Shown: positions 48,289 through 59,797, numbered from the stretch's first letter. The stretch: 64,000 nt of DNA from Coniella vitis (GCA_011317545.1 WUJK01000008.1:1178001-1242000); one strand, 5' to 3'. Notes: generated from the letters alone by a model not told the origin. Numbers and translations: made by a program.

Positions 48289-48625
48289 TATTATAAGCTT
48301 ATAGATAAATATACGGCTTCGGTATACTAGGGTATAAAGCCTTAATTAGTATATTCCCTTCTCGTTTAGAGATTAGTATTATATAAGCGCTAAATAAGAG
48401 TATCTTCCGAGTAGCTTATAAGCTGTATAAAAGATTATCGGTAATAGGACTCGTATCGACGGTAGACCTATAGAAAACTCTATCTATAGGTAGATTTTAA
48501 ATATAAGAGCTACTTAAGAGTAGCTCGCGCCGCTATATAGATACTACCCTTACTTCTCTCCTTAAGTTAGTTAATAATAGAAATTAGGATCGAAACTGCG
48601 AACGCTCTCTCGATACCTGTTTATA
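48289..48625 (+). repeat. Element A 3' LTR
   Basis: 337 bp, preceded by a G-run polypurine tract (48280-48285) and followed by AAGCT. Similar to the other three LTR copies apart from C/T and G/A changes and a small deletion at the hairpin. Confidence 0.9.
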
Positions 48626-48630
48626 AAGCT

Positions 48631-51500
48631 ATCTTTTAAATTAATAAAAGCGTAGTAAGCGTAGCCGGCTACTTTTTAGATCTAATCTATAGTATTCGGT
48701 AGAGGATATATATATTTAATAGTAATATTATTTAATAGTTTAAAATCGTAGTAAAAGCGCTATATAACGTACGGGTCGTTCTTATCTATTCGTACCGTTT
48801 AACTAAATACCTTTTTAGATACTAAATAGGCTAATACGGCTTATAGCGACTTACATTTTCGGATTAGACGGCCTTAATAAGCCTTAATAAAGTCGCGGAT
48901 AGCTTATTCCTATATAGGGCTAAACCTATATAGTATTAAGCGAATAGGTAGATAATTACCCGTATTAATCTTATAGTATACTTTTAATAATTTTTAAATA
49001 ACCTCCGTTTTACGTTTAAAGGTATCGAATAACCTTAGGAATAGTATCTCGTATTCTCGTAGATATATATTAATTTATATATTATCTATAAGTATAGCTT
49101 TACCCTATTTAACCGATTTATAAATATCTGTTTAATATATATATATTATACCGTCCTCTTAAGCTATAAATACAGCGTTCTAATAAGTAAATATAGTATA
49201 AAACGCTTTAGGTATTAATTCGTCCGGCTATAGCGTAGGACGGCCTTCGAAGGTATTTAATATAACGGTCTCTCGTTTACGTTTATAGATATCGCCTTTA
49301 TAGGATAATACCTACTTATAGAATACTAATTTACCTAATATAAGGTTACTTAGGAAGGTATTATTTATAACTACGCTATAGGCTATTAAGAATAACTCGG
49401 ACTATTTGCTTAATATAATAGTTTAAAACTAACCCGGTATAATTATATTATAACTAATTAAAGGGCTATAACCGCTTATACCTTTTATCGTTCTAGGTCG
49501 GGTAGAAGGGTAGGATTATAATTAATCTATAAGGGATTAAAAGGTATAGTACGTTATTAAGCTATAATCGAAGAATATAATATATTCGTACCTATTAGGC
49601 AGATATACGATAAATAGGTTATATAAATCTCCTATCCCCTTTTAGTATAGTTTATCTCGAAAGGGTAAAGGTTTTCCGCCGATACCTATATCTATATAGT
49701 AAGTATTACGGCGCCCCTATTCGTCGACGTCCTCGAGGGCTTATTCCTTAAGAATAAAACGGAGGTTATCGTCTATATAGTTATTATAGTTATTAGCTAT
49801 ATAACTAGTAGGATCGACGACGCTATTATTATCGTTATCGTCCTAGTAAATAGCTATATATACGTAAAGGATGCTACTATAGGTATAGCTACTATAGCCG
49901 CTATAGCTACTACGGCTTCTATATATACTTACGCTATTAGGCTTATATATAAAAAACTCTTAAACCTTTCGAAAGCTTCGGTTATAATCCTCTTTATATA
50001 AAGTACCTTTAAGAGTAATTATCTTACTAATAGGCTTACTAGCGGTAGGCTATTTAATAGGCTTTAAGTAGTCCTTAGCCTAATAGCCGATTTTATTATA
50101 ATTATAGTATTTATTATTACGGTTATATATAGCGCTAGTAAAATAAACGCTATAATATTTATCTTTATCTATTTAAATACTATAATAGCTATAAACGAAC
50201 GCTATATTAGCTATAAAAGTATAGGTATAAGTATTAGTATTAGTAATACTAGTATTAGCTATAAATATATTATTTATATCCTTAAAGTAAGGGTTTAAGA
50301 TAGCTAAGATATATACGGTCTTATTAGTAGGCTTTATAGCGATTAAACGTATACTAAGCGTATTATAAATATCGCTTTCGGCTGCTTTCGAAGTATATAG
50401 CTTAGTATATATAGCTATACGCTTAATTAGGTTTATAGCTATAAGGCTATCTATTATATCGAGTAACTTAATATATATACTAGGTATTATTATCTATAGC
50501 TTTATAACTAATATAGTATATATCGCGTCTAACTATCTATTATATAGTAATATTCGGTAGAATACGCTATATAGATACTAGGCGAATATATAATAATCCT
50601 TACTATACTACGGTAATATAGTTATAAATATCGATAAAAGCGAGTTAATAATATAATAATCGGTTAGGGTTTAAATAATAGCTTCGATAAATAGTACCTA
50701 TAAAGGGCTAGGATATATCTTAATAAACTCTCGGACTAATTAGAAGTTATTAGAGAGCTTTAAAGTAATATAGCGTACCTATATATTATAAGGTATTAAG
50801 TTTAAGATTAGTAAACTCTAAATATAAGCTAATTTCTCGAAAACGGTATTATTAGCCTTATTAAGCTTTAATTAAATAGGTATAATAACCTTATTCTTAA
50901 AGGAGATATATTCGTCCTCCTTATTATCTAATATATTACCTTCGAAGAGTATATAAAGCTAAATATTCTTAATAGCTCGTTTATTAATAGTTAAGCGGTC
51001 CTAATTAGGTATACCTTAAAGTAGCTATTCGAGGTTAAGATAACTAGATTTAAAATAGATAACTTTAGGCTTATTATAGCGAATCGGCTCTATTAAGGGA
51101 TTAATAAGCTATCCGTAAGTATTATTATAATTATTATTTAAACGTTTATATATCTTATAAAGAGGGGTAATAAATTTATATATAATATTATATAAGCGGT
51201 TACTAATATTAGGATAGTTATATATATCCTAGCTATTAGTAGTATAAAGCGTAAGTTTATATAGTATTAATTATCCCTCGGTTTAAGGTTACTTACCTTT
51301 TAGTTTAGTAATTATCTCTAAAATCTACTTATTACTCTCTAATAGGGTCTTTAATATCTTTTCGATATAATTAAAACGCTAGTTATACTATTCGTATAAA
51401 TAGTCGGTTTTTTCGTTTAGTTCTTTAATTAAGCGTAGAATTAGGCGTTCGGAGGGTCCGGCCGGAGAGGATTCTCGAGTAGGATTAGTAAACTCGAGGT
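48631..51500 (-). pseudogene. Element O gag and start of pol
   Basis: Continues the minus-strand reading frame on the far side of the AAGCT insertion point. Near 48,650-48,800 the RT fingers read NITIKYIYPLPNT and AFINLKDS, which joins the FxYILIKEKDYKKTAF segment left of element A. Near 50,060-50,110 a gag zinc knuckle reads YYNYNKIGYxAKDY, as expected if Cys and His codons (TGY, CAY) became Tyr (TAY) through RIP. Gag upstream of it extends to about 51,500. Confidence 0.7.
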
Positions 51501-51632
51501 CCTCTAGTAATTCGTTATGTAATATAGCTAAATTAGCGATAGACGAGTTACTAATATTATTATTAATATTTTTCGTAATAAGGAAACGAGTTTAAAGAGA
51601 TAAGGGTTATCCTCTTTAAAAATAATTATTTT

Positions 51633-51834
51633 TAAGGGTTCTTTAAGATACGATTAACTAATTAAACGTTAACTAACCGTACGTAATATATAGTAAGTTC
51701 GTATATTCTAAAGGTTAGTTAATTAACTAGCTAGAAGGGTAACTATCTCGGGGGCTTTAGTATTGTGGATATATAGTGGGCATATGCCGTGCCGGCTGTG
51801 CCGGCAGGCAGACGCCGGCAGGCACGGATCCACA
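51633..51834 (-). repeat. Element O LTR, right copy (5' LTR)
   Basis: Pairs with 30951-31152. Its inner (left) part is RIP-mutated, while the outer 70-75 bp, rich in GCCGGC words, are intact. It is followed by GTAG. Confidence 0.88.
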
Positions 51835-52175
51835 GTAGTACAGCCGCATAATGATGCAGCTTGGCGGTCGTGCTTGGCTATTTTCGTTGCCGCCTAGTGG
51901 AAATCGGCCAAAGCCGGACGCCGTCAAAGGCGGACTGCGACAAGACGTCAACTCTGTCCATCTCTCAGCCATTATGAACCGGCGCCCAGCTGTTTACCGT
52001 CCCTCCAATTCCAACATCTGACTTCATTTCAGCAGGCCCTCTCACCAAATAACGTCAGACACAGAGTAGAAGCAAAGGCCAGGTTCTTGGGACCTTGTTA
52101 GTATGCTCACACGGAATTGATTGAACTTTGTGCAAGAGATTGAGCTCGTTGCGCCGCCCATGTTCATGCGCAGAA
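51835..52175. promoter_or_regulatory. spacer between transposon block and MFS gene
   Basis: 341 bp of normal composition, starting with the probable target-duplication copy GTAG. It must contain the MFS promoter and 5' UTR. No specific element is assigned. Confidence 0.4.
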
Positions 52176-53570
52176 ATGCCGAGTCAATACCACCCAGAAA
52201 GGGCGCCGCTGCTCAGGGTTGTCTCTCCAGTGCCGGAGGACGATACCGCAGATGGGATGCGTGCCACAGAGTTACATGGCGTGGCAGATGATTGCGCAGG
52301 AGAGGGCGAGGAAGAGCTGTTTTGCTCGGTCGACTTCATCTTCAAATTCTCGGCAACCCTGCTCTCCTTCTTTGTCATGGGCCTCATCATTTCGACGCCA
52401 GGGGTGATTCTGCCGCACCTCGAGGCACACTACCACCTCAGTGATATTCAAGCGTCCATGGTCTTTGTCGTGGTTCCTGCCGGTTACCTCGTTGGTGCAC
52501 GTCTCAACAATCCCATCCACCGCCGTCTGGGCCGCAGAGGTATTGCGACAATTGCGCCGATTTGTCAGATCATCTTCACAGGGACGGCTGCGACGTTCCA
52601 TAGCCCCCGACCTACAAGTTTCTTCTTGTTCCTCGCAGCGATTGCCGTTGGTAACGTTGGAACTGGACTGCTGGATGGCTCATGGTGCGCCTGGGCAGGA
52701 GGACTGGGCGGTCAGAGGACAAACACGGTGCAAGGTCTTTTGCATGGAAGCTTCTCAACCGGTGCCGGGATAGGTCCATTATTGGCCGCGACAATGTTTT
52801 CGACGCGCGGCACCCCGTGGTGGGCGTGGTATTATGTTCTCTTGGGAGCTGTGGTCACCCAAGGCCTCGTGACATGTTTGGCTTTTCGCCGCGATGACGG
52901 CAAAAAGTACCGTCTCGAACTCGACACAGCCAAGGGAAACGATGTTGGCGGGCAGGAACCACGGCAGCAGGAAAGCCCAAGGAGCATCTTCTCATATGCC
53001 GGTGTGTGGACATGTGCTGCGTACTTTCTGGCCTACGTCGGCACCGAGGCAGCAATATCTGGCTGGGTTGTCACCTTTATGCTTCGTGCCCGCCACGCGT
53101 CGCCATATCTCGCCAGTCTGTCCTCTTCTGGCTTCTGGGTGGGAATGGCAGCCGGACGCTTCCTCCTCGGCTCCCTGACGGACAGGCTCGGGCTGCGGAG
53201 GGCGACGACCGCCTACTTGGTTATTGCCATACTTGCTCAGGTGGTCTTGGCTGCCGTCCAGAAAGCAGAGGTCGCAATGACCACGGTGACCGTTGTTGGT
53301 TTCTTCCTCGGGCCCATTTACCCGTCGGGAATCGTGGCCATTGCCCAGATACTTCCCAAGGAGCTTCACGTCGAGGCTGTATCGTTTGTGTGCTCTGTCG
53401 GACAGGTAGGAGCTGCATCGCTGCCTTTTGTCCTAGGCTCGCTCAGTCAATGGCTTGGCATTCGTGTCTTTGAGCCTTTTGTCTTGGCGACGCTTGCGAT
53501 AACATTATTTTGCTGGTCATCGTTCCCGGTTCCTGTGAGATCCAGAGGTCCGAGTACAACCAGTATGTAA
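52176..53570 (+). CDS. MFS transporter, BSC6-like
   Basis: An intronless 464-aa protein counted from the ATG at 52176; the frame is open 16 codons further only from a TTG. After a 50-residue hydrophilic N-terminus there are about 12 hydrophobic segments in two halves. They are divided by a charged loop (FRRDDGKKYRLELDTAKGND) near the middle. MFS-type loop motifs are visible between TM2 and TM3 (NNPIHRRLGRRG) and in the second half (GRFLLGSLTDRLGLRR). The arrangement and sequence resemble fungal transporters named after yeast BSC6 and the fucose-permease group. The substrate is unknown. The gene begins 341 bp from the RIP-mutated retrotransposon block and could be subject to heterochromatin spreading, but its own sequence shows no RIP damage. 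Confidence 0.87.
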   Translation: MPSQYHPERAPLLRVVSPVPEDDTADGMRATELHGVADDCAGEGEEELFCSVDFIFKFSATLLSFFVMGLIISTPGVILPHLEAHYHLSDIQASMVFVVVPAGYLVGARLNNPIHRRLGRRGIATIAPICQIIFTGTAATFHSPRPTSFFLFLAAIAVGNVGTGLLDGSWCAWAGGLGGQRTNTVQGLLHGSFSTGAGIGPLLAATMFSTRGTPWWAWYYVLLGAVVTQGLVTCLAFRRDDGKKYRLELDTAKGNDVGGQEPRQQESPRSIFSYAGVWTCAAYFLAYVGTEAAISGWVVTFMLRARHASPYLASLSSSGFWVGMAAGRFLLGSLTDRLGLRRATTAYLVIAILAQVVLAAVQKAEVAMTTVTVVGFFLGPIYPSGIVAIAQILPKELHVEAVSFVCSVGQVGAASLPFVLGSLSQWLGIRVFEPFVLATLAITLFCWSSFPVPVRSRGPSTTSM

Positions 53571-54223
53571 TCCACTACTATGTACGCCAAGGTACTTTGA
53601 GTAATGCCTAAAAGTTATGGTTTCGGTCAGGGGGTACAGATATACGATAATTTTACCACTTGATGGGCTATCATCTCGCGCAGTCTTGAGTAGTAAGACG
53701 GCTTGGTACATGGTCCTCGATAAAGCACATTGGTCAGAGCTGTCACCCTGGGGAAAATGAAAAGGGGGTTTAAGACCATTCGCTAAGGCCAAGACGGTAA
53801 TTGAGACGTGATTGCGTCGAGCTTGTTCCTGCTGTCGTTTTCATGGCTTGAACACATTTGCGTGATCTCCTAGATTGCTGCCCTCGGCGCCAAGCTGGAC
53901 TGACTCGGCGAAAGAGTTGCACCAGCCCACATCGCCAATTCGGGGACGAGTGCAGCTCGCTCCGTCTCCGCTGCCAAGGCCAGTTAATCATTACAACCTG
54001 CGATGTTTAGTTTGTTAAACTTTATCAGAGGTAGGCATCGTGAGAATCTTCGCTGTATAAGACGCACTCCGATTCCATTTCCCTGTCGTTGCACAAGTCT
54101 GCTTTGCTATGTGTGACCAGGCCACCAACCACCTACTCGTTCTTTTTGGCGATGAGACAGGTAGTCGTTCGTCCCCTTTCACTTCTTCACATACCGGTTC
54201 AGCCGCACAAGATTTGAATTACC
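53571..54223. promoter_or_regulatory. intergenic region, MFS 3' end to lactonase promoter
   Basis: 653 bp with a TACTATGTAC motif near 53577-53586 directly after the MFS stop. The right part precedes the lactonase start. No gene is supported. Confidence 0.4.
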
Positions 54224-55445
54224 ATGTCTGTCCGGAAAGCAGTAACGGCACTGGCACTGAGCTGCCCAGGCTATGCTCAGTCTTATGTGCTGTCGAACCC
54301 AGAGTTGGCCAATTTTACCATTATCGACGAGAGCTTCAAGGACATCTTGGGATCGAATGCGTCGATTGAGCTCATTCACAATGCAACCGAGGCTCTGTTT
54401 CACGAGGGACCGGCATACAATGCGACGGGCGACACCTTGTACGTCAGCTCGAACAGAATCACACTTTCAGCGGGCCAAGTCGACGCCAGCACCTCGAACC
54501 AGACAATTAAGCTGTCTGTGCTCAAGGGAGTCTCGTCAGAGGACCTCTCGGCCATCAGTGTCGAGCAGCTATCAACATCGTCAATCCATATGCCCAATGG
54601 AGGCGCAGCTCATCTGGGCGGGTCGGGAATTCTGTGGACGGCTCAGGGAACCAAGAATGCAACTGCGGGCATTTACTCGATCCCAGACCCTCTCAACCAG
54701 CCCAATCACTCCTTTCCTGTCGTGACGAGCTTCTTTGGCAACCAATTCAATTCTCCCAACGATGTGGCAGTTAACTTGGCCGACAATGGCACCATCTGGT
54801 TCACGGACCCCAACTATGGCTCTGCACAGGGACTGCGAAATGCGCCGCAGTTGCCACCGCAGGTGTACCGGTATGACCCGTTGAGCAACTCGACACGTGT
54901 GGTGGCCGATGGCTTCCAGGAGCCCAATGGACTGGCGTTCAGCCCTGCAGGGGACATTCTTTATGGTGAGTGGAAAGTTGCTTTGCTTTCTTCAGCATCC
55001 CTCCTGCAATCCTTCGAGCAGGCACATACAGGGGTTCTTGTGTGTTTGTTTGTTTATTTGTGTTTGTCTGTCTCTGTGCGAAAATGGTGCTGATCATGGC
55101 AAAACCGCAACAATGGCAGTCACGGATGCGTCCAAGTCTGATACGAACCCTACTGGGACGGCAACCATCTACGCCTTCGACGTGGTTACATCTCCCGGTA
55201 CTTTTGTCACAAACAGGCGGGTATTCGCCTATGCGCCGAGCGGCATCCCCGACGGGCTGAAGGTCGACTCAAAGGGAAACGTGTGGTCGGGCACAGGCGT
55301 CGGAGTGGTTGTCTGGAATGCCGCAGGCACGCTTTTGGGAGAGATATCTGTCCTGGGAGGCGTGAGCAACTTTGGCTTTGGCGCCGACGAGAGCACGGTG
55401 TTTGTGCTGGACGAGGAGTTGCTGTGGAGGGTCAAGCTCGCCTGA
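54224..55445 (+). CDS. secreted SMP-30/gluconolactonase-like protein
   Basis: Two exons (54224-54965 and 55120-55445, intron 54966-55119) encode 355 aa. The metal-binding six-bladed propeller motifs are visible: HEGPAY (Glu ligand, near residue 64), NSPNDVAV (Asn ligand) and DGLKVDSKGNVW (Asp ligand). WFTDPNYG and EPNGLAFSP are typical of fungal lactonase-like enzymes. Many N-glycosylation sequons (NFT, NAS, NAT, NQT, NHS, NGT, NST) indicate secretion, although the N-terminal signal (VRKAVTALALSCPGYAQS) is short. The intron is unusually long for the window (154 nt), but the join restores LYVTDASKSD. The likely reaction is lactone hydrolysis; the substrate cannot be told. It starts at ACCATG. 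Confidence 0.87.
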
Positions 55446-56886
55446 GCTGGCCCTACTCGGAATTCGAATTCTGGGGGTTGCATCAAGCACGTGTCGAGCA
55501 CAATCGAACAGGTCTTGTTAAATCCATGTATGCCTCACAGGCGAAATGGAAGAAGTTGCTTGGTCTTGGGGAAACAGCGCGCGTTCAACTGGGAAGTTGA
55601 TCAACTTGAAAAGTCTCAAGTTTTATCGAATGATGGAGCGCCGCCTGGTCTGTTGCCTGCCTAACTCGTTTTATGTTGAGTACCATGTTAGGTGGACAAA
55701 GGTCCAGAAGGGAAGGTCACTCACTGACAGATTAGGAAACGGCTGCCGGGCGGGCTGCACGTGTATTTGTGCTTACGGAGTACAATAGTGCAGGTACGAT
55801 GCAGGCAGTGCCTGTACAAACCGAGCAACATGGCGGGGTTTCCAAGTATCCAAACTATTCAAGTAACTAGGTACTTAAGTAGCAATACCAGAGCCGATCT
55901 ATTCATGCTTGATACTACTGATCATTCAGCGGCTTATTTACAATATACCAAAGGCACTCCTGGATAATTCATCTCTAATCAATGAGGCAGAAATGGACAT
56001 ACCGACCTGCGCGCAGATACTACGTAAGGGATACACTACTTATAAGTACCTAAACTACGACCGGTGAAACCCCGGATCTTACATAGTATAGGGCGCCGCG
56101 CCTTACCAGGGGACAGCTGCCAGGGGTTTTGCGGATGCAGTGCCAGGAGTGCTACGCTGTTACGTAGACTCTACAGTGTCCGGAAGCGCAGTAGCGCGTG
56201 CTGTGCGTGTACTACCTTCGTGTTTGTCTGACATAGCGTCCCTCGATGTTTGGAGTTGGACTCGAATTATGTGGGCTGTGTTTCTCCTCGTGTTTTGTGG
56301 CTCAAGATACCCACATCATATGCGTCTGTGTACCATTTCGGACTGAGTGCATCACCTTCGCAGCTTCAAGAAGCACCTTGGCCGGGGCGCGGCTGGGCTC
56401 CCAGCTCCCGGGCTCCCTCGCTCCTAGCCAGCCCTGCCGGCACGAGTGCCAACAGCGCGCAATCCCCCAACGGGGCCCTCAGATCCGCAAAGGACCCCTA
56501 AACCCGCACCGCCTCCCCACGTCGGAGGTTTCAACCCCTGAACCGCCTACTGTACTTCAGATGCCGCTGCAGATTCCCCGGCCAACTATGCCATTTCGCT
56601 CTTCCGTCCAACCATTCAACCATCCAAACAGCCATATGCTTCCTGTCACGACGGCTGGACCGGGCGACGAACTGCTTTGCATTACCTGGCGGCAGCATTT
56701 TTCTTGTCTCTTGGACAATTCTGTGCCTGCCACCGCTACCACCGCTGGCAACGCTGCTACCGTCTCCTCCATTCCTCGACGCCAACGCTCACCGAGGATG
56801 AGTAGCTGCTCGCTCACTTCCTAGCTGTCTTGTCTCTGCGCACACGCTTTTGGCTCCCTTTGCTTCACTATTCCTCGGCGCTGCCA
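55446..56886. other. intergenic region
   Basis: About 1.4 kb before the mannosidase gene. The left part is AT-rich with AGTAC-type words (55,790-55,880; ACATAGTATAGG near 56,082-56,093). The right part is GC-rich and CT-rich, with open frames of low-complexity composition that I do not accept as genes. Confidence 0.45.
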
Positions 56887-59047
56887 ATGAAGAGAGTCAG
56901 GATCCAATCCGCCCACGGAATCCTCATCCCCGGTGGCCTGGCCAACTCGCCGCGACGAGCCATGTGGCGTTCGCGCCAGCAGATGCTGACCACCTTGGTC
57001 GGTGCCCTGGTCCTCTATGGGCTGCTGTCCACCACCAGGAACATCCTCCGCGGCGCTGACATTCTTCCCGACATCCTGCCTTCTTCACCCACACCGCCGC
57101 AGCCCGCTGCCGCTGCTGCTGCAGCGCTCGACACTCAATGGGGGCCCGCGCCCGCCTCCGTTGTCTCTGTGAGCACAGGTGCAAACTGCCCTGAGTATGG
57201 CCGCTATGCCTCTCAGAAACACGGCCCCTTCACCGGCGGCCGGTACAACCTGCCCTACCAAAGGCCCGATCCGTCCTGTCGCAAGATTGTCGTTTCCGAG
57301 GTCGAGGACATCATTGAACAGATGAACAAGACCATCCGTGATCCCGACCTCTTCCGACTATTTGAGAACTGCTTTCCAAACACACTCGACACTTCGGTCA
57401 CATGGACGGGAGTCTCGAGCACCAACGCGAATGAAGAGGTGGGCACAACCCTGTTTCACTCCCTTTTCCTGCAGCCGTGGCTCAGGTATTCTGCAAGAGA
57501 TTAAGGCGCTGACTAGCTTTCGACCTGCCTCTAGCTCACCTTCATCACCACTGGTGACATCCACGCCATGTGGCTGCGCGACTCGGCAAACCAACTCCAG
57601 AGCTACGTCAGCCTCCTCAGGCCGGTACAAGCGCCACAAGCTGCCCGCTCGAAAGATGCGCCCGCTAGCACGACCCCTTCGTCCAAACTTGCCTCCATCT
57701 TCCGCGGCGCCATCAACCTGCAAGCCCGTTATATTCTCAAGTCGCCGCACTGCAATGCTTTCCATGCGCCCGTCGAATCCGAGATGGCACCAGGCAACGA
57801 CGGCAGCAAGCATGACCTTGTGTGGCCGCATTACGACACAAAAGTTGTCTTTGAGTGCAAGTACGAGCTGGACAGTCTGGCCGCCTTCCTACAGCTGAGC
57901 TGGGATTATTTCAGCCAAACCAGCGACATTGACTACTTTATCAACGCGAGCCACTCTGCCCTCACTGCTAAAAAGAAGAAGAGCGCGCGGACCATCAAAA
58001 GCGGCCTGGCCGACGCTGACAGCTGGAAGGATGCCATTATCACGATCCTCGACACGGCTGAGGAAATGCGTATGGCAACGTACAAGGATAATGGAATGGT
58101 ACAAGACAGCCCGTACCGGTTCGAACGGCATTCTACAGTGCCCACCGAGACCATGGCGAACAGAGGAAATGGGAGCCCTGTCAAGGGCGGGACTGGATTG
58201 ATCCGAAGCGCTTTCCGACCTAGTGATGATGCCACCACCTACCAACTGTTGATCCCGGCGAATATGATGCTCGCAAAGTATTTAGAGCAATGCGCAGACA
58301 TAATGGCCAAGATCGAAAAGGAAGAGGATCGGCTCGCTGTGGTAGTCGCGAGCCAGAGCGTCGTGGTTGTTGCGCAAGACGATGACGACGACGCAAGCGG
58401 CGAAAGCGTGTCAGAGCGGATGCGCCGTATTGCCAAGGAGATTCGGAAAGGCATCGACAAGCATGCCAGGGTGAAGCACCCGGACTTTGGTGAAATACTT
58501 GCCTATGAGGTCGACGGATACGCATCTCACAACATGATGGTAAGTGGCAAGCTCTCGGCAGCTTGCTTGCATTCTTGGAAGCTACCAAATGTGCGTTTCG
58601 ACTAATGTTACGCGTTAGGACGATGCAAATCTCCCGTCTCTTCTTTCTAGCCCATTGACAGGCTACCTCAGTCGCACAGATCCCCTCTACCGTGCCACAC
58701 GTAAATTCATCCTCTCTACCGCCAACCCGTACTACGACCATGGCCCAGTCATCAGCGGTACGGGCGGGCCTCATATTGGACCTGGAATGGTGTGGCCCAT
58801 GTCCCTTATTGTCGGCATTATGACCTCGGATGACGATGACGAAATCAAGGACATGCTGTCCCAGATTCTCTCCTCCACGGGTAGTCTGGGCCTCATTCAC
58901 GAAAGCATCAATGTCCACAGCCAGTCAGTCTGGACACGAAGCTGGTTTTCATGGGCAAATGGCCTCTTTGGCCAAATGCTGCTCGATTTGAAGGAGAGGA
59001 AGCCGCATATACTCAAGACCAACTTTCAAAGCAACGACAAGAAATAA
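56887..59047 (+). CDS. GH125 exo-alpha-1,6-mannosidase (Mug157-like)
   Basis: Three exons (56887-57438, 57535-58539, 58619-59047) encode 661 aa. A single membrane segment near residues 33-52 (LTTLVGALVLYGLLST) makes it a type II Golgi or secretory-pathway protein. Family signatures are GDIHAMWLRDSANQ (about 191-204), GYASHNMM joined across the second intron to DDANLPSLLSSP (about 512-531), and GTGGPHIGPGMVWPMS with ESINVHSQSVWTRSWFSWAN near the C-terminus. GH125 enzymes release alpha-1,6-linked mannose; S. pombe Mug157 belongs here. The intron junctions fall inside conserved motifs, so they are reliable. An insertion with an Asp run near residue 465 (QDDDDDASGE) looks specific. The first ATG of the frame was used; the ATG 75 bp downstream is possible. 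Confidence 0.92.
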
Positions 59048-59336
59048 TCTTACTAAGACAACAGTTACATTTCGATTTGGCCTAGTTGTCCAAGACATAC
59101 CCTCATGTTTCGTGTTAAATCGAATTTCAGAAGGTGACCCTGACCAAACCCACGACATGTCCTACGCACAGCCAGCCAGCCAGACGCGAAGAAGAGGGAG
59201 ACAGAGCACCCCGAGGCTAGTTTGTCGCGACTGGTACACGTGCTATTGCTATACTGTGGTCAAGCCGTTTCCTCCTCGTTGCGGAAGCGCGCTTGCCTCT
59301 TATCGATTCCTCCTGGCGCTATTTGAGAGCGCCTTG

Positions 59337-59797
59337 TTATGCTGAACAACTCCCGCTCGCAATCCTCTGCGGCGGCGCAATAGTGACCCCATCACTGGCA
59401 GCGGCAATGGTAAGTGTGACACCGTTGACGCCCTGAAAAGTGCAGGTGCCCGTACCGCTCTGGGTGATTGCATTGACCGACAAGGTATTTGCTGGGTGTG
59501 GGTTTCCACAGGTCAGCAAAATGCGTCTAGGCCTCGGAGCAGGAGAGCGTACCGGGAAGTGCGAGGAGGAGAAAGACCGCTTAACGTACAGACTTGAAAG
59601 GTGCTCCCATCAAGAGGAGCACTCATAATAAAAGAGGCGCTCGCGCCGTGGAAAGTCAGCTGCATGAGTGCACCATTTCCTGTGCCCGATGTTGCGTTAC
59701 GGTATACAAAGTGTGAGTGTGGTGATGCAATGATTGGTGTGGCAACACCTAGACTTGCAATGCTTAAGCAAAGAATGAGGGTGATGATGGATATCAT
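59337..59797 (-). CDS. small secreted protein, unknown function
   Basis: Two exons (59797-59590 and 59491-59337, intron 59492-59589) give 120 aa. A clear signal peptide (MISIITLILCLSIASLGVA) is followed by a Thr/Ser/Gly-rich domain with alternating hydrophobic residues, suggesting a small beta-sandwich. Motifs are SNTLSVNAITQSGTGTCTF and APPQRIASGSC. There are two cysteines in the mature region, which could form one disulfide. A branch-site-like GCTGAC lies in the intron. I do not recognise a named family. Size and secretion fit the broad class of fungal small secreted proteins, some of which are effectors, but nothing here proves that. It is convergent with the GH125 gene, with 289 bp between their stop codons. 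Confidence 0.72.

Larger units (their letters stand above)
33902..48625 (+). mobile_element. Element A: Ty3/Gypsy chromovirus inserted in element O
   Basis: Bounded by 339/337-bp LTRs (33902-34240, 48289-48625) and a 5-bp target duplication AAGCT (33897-33901, 48626-48630) inside the RT frame of element O. It is interrupted by element B at the end of its RNase H region. With B, the 193-bp insert and duplications removed, A measures about 7,259 bp, nearly identical to B (7,262 bp). Order: gag, RT, RNase H, integrase, chromodomain, antisense frame, purine tract, LTR. Fully RIP-mutated. Confidence 0.9.
30951..51834 (-). mobile_element. Element O: outer Ty3/Gypsy retrotransposon, RIP-inactivated, hosting nested insertions
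   Basis: Two 202-bp direct repeats bound the block. They begin TGAGGG/TAAGGG and end TCTATA/TCCACA (the TG..CA ends expected of LTRs), with GTAG on both outer sides as a probable 4-bp target duplication. Internal coding signals read on the minus strand: a gag zinc knuckle near 50,060-50,110, an RT palm split between 48,631-48,850 and 33,400-33,896, and an integrase core near 32,100-32,600. RT before integrase is the Ty3/Gypsy order. Without the nested insert the element is about 6.15 kb. Nearly all CA and TG have become TA, and every frame has many stops. It is a dead copy. Confidence 0.88.

Noticed and set aside
30951..51834. AT-rich block as a centromere or mitochondrial insertion
   Set aside because: Direct repeats with target duplications and recognisable Gypsy RT, integrase and zinc-knuckle motifs explain it as RIP-mutated retrotransposons.
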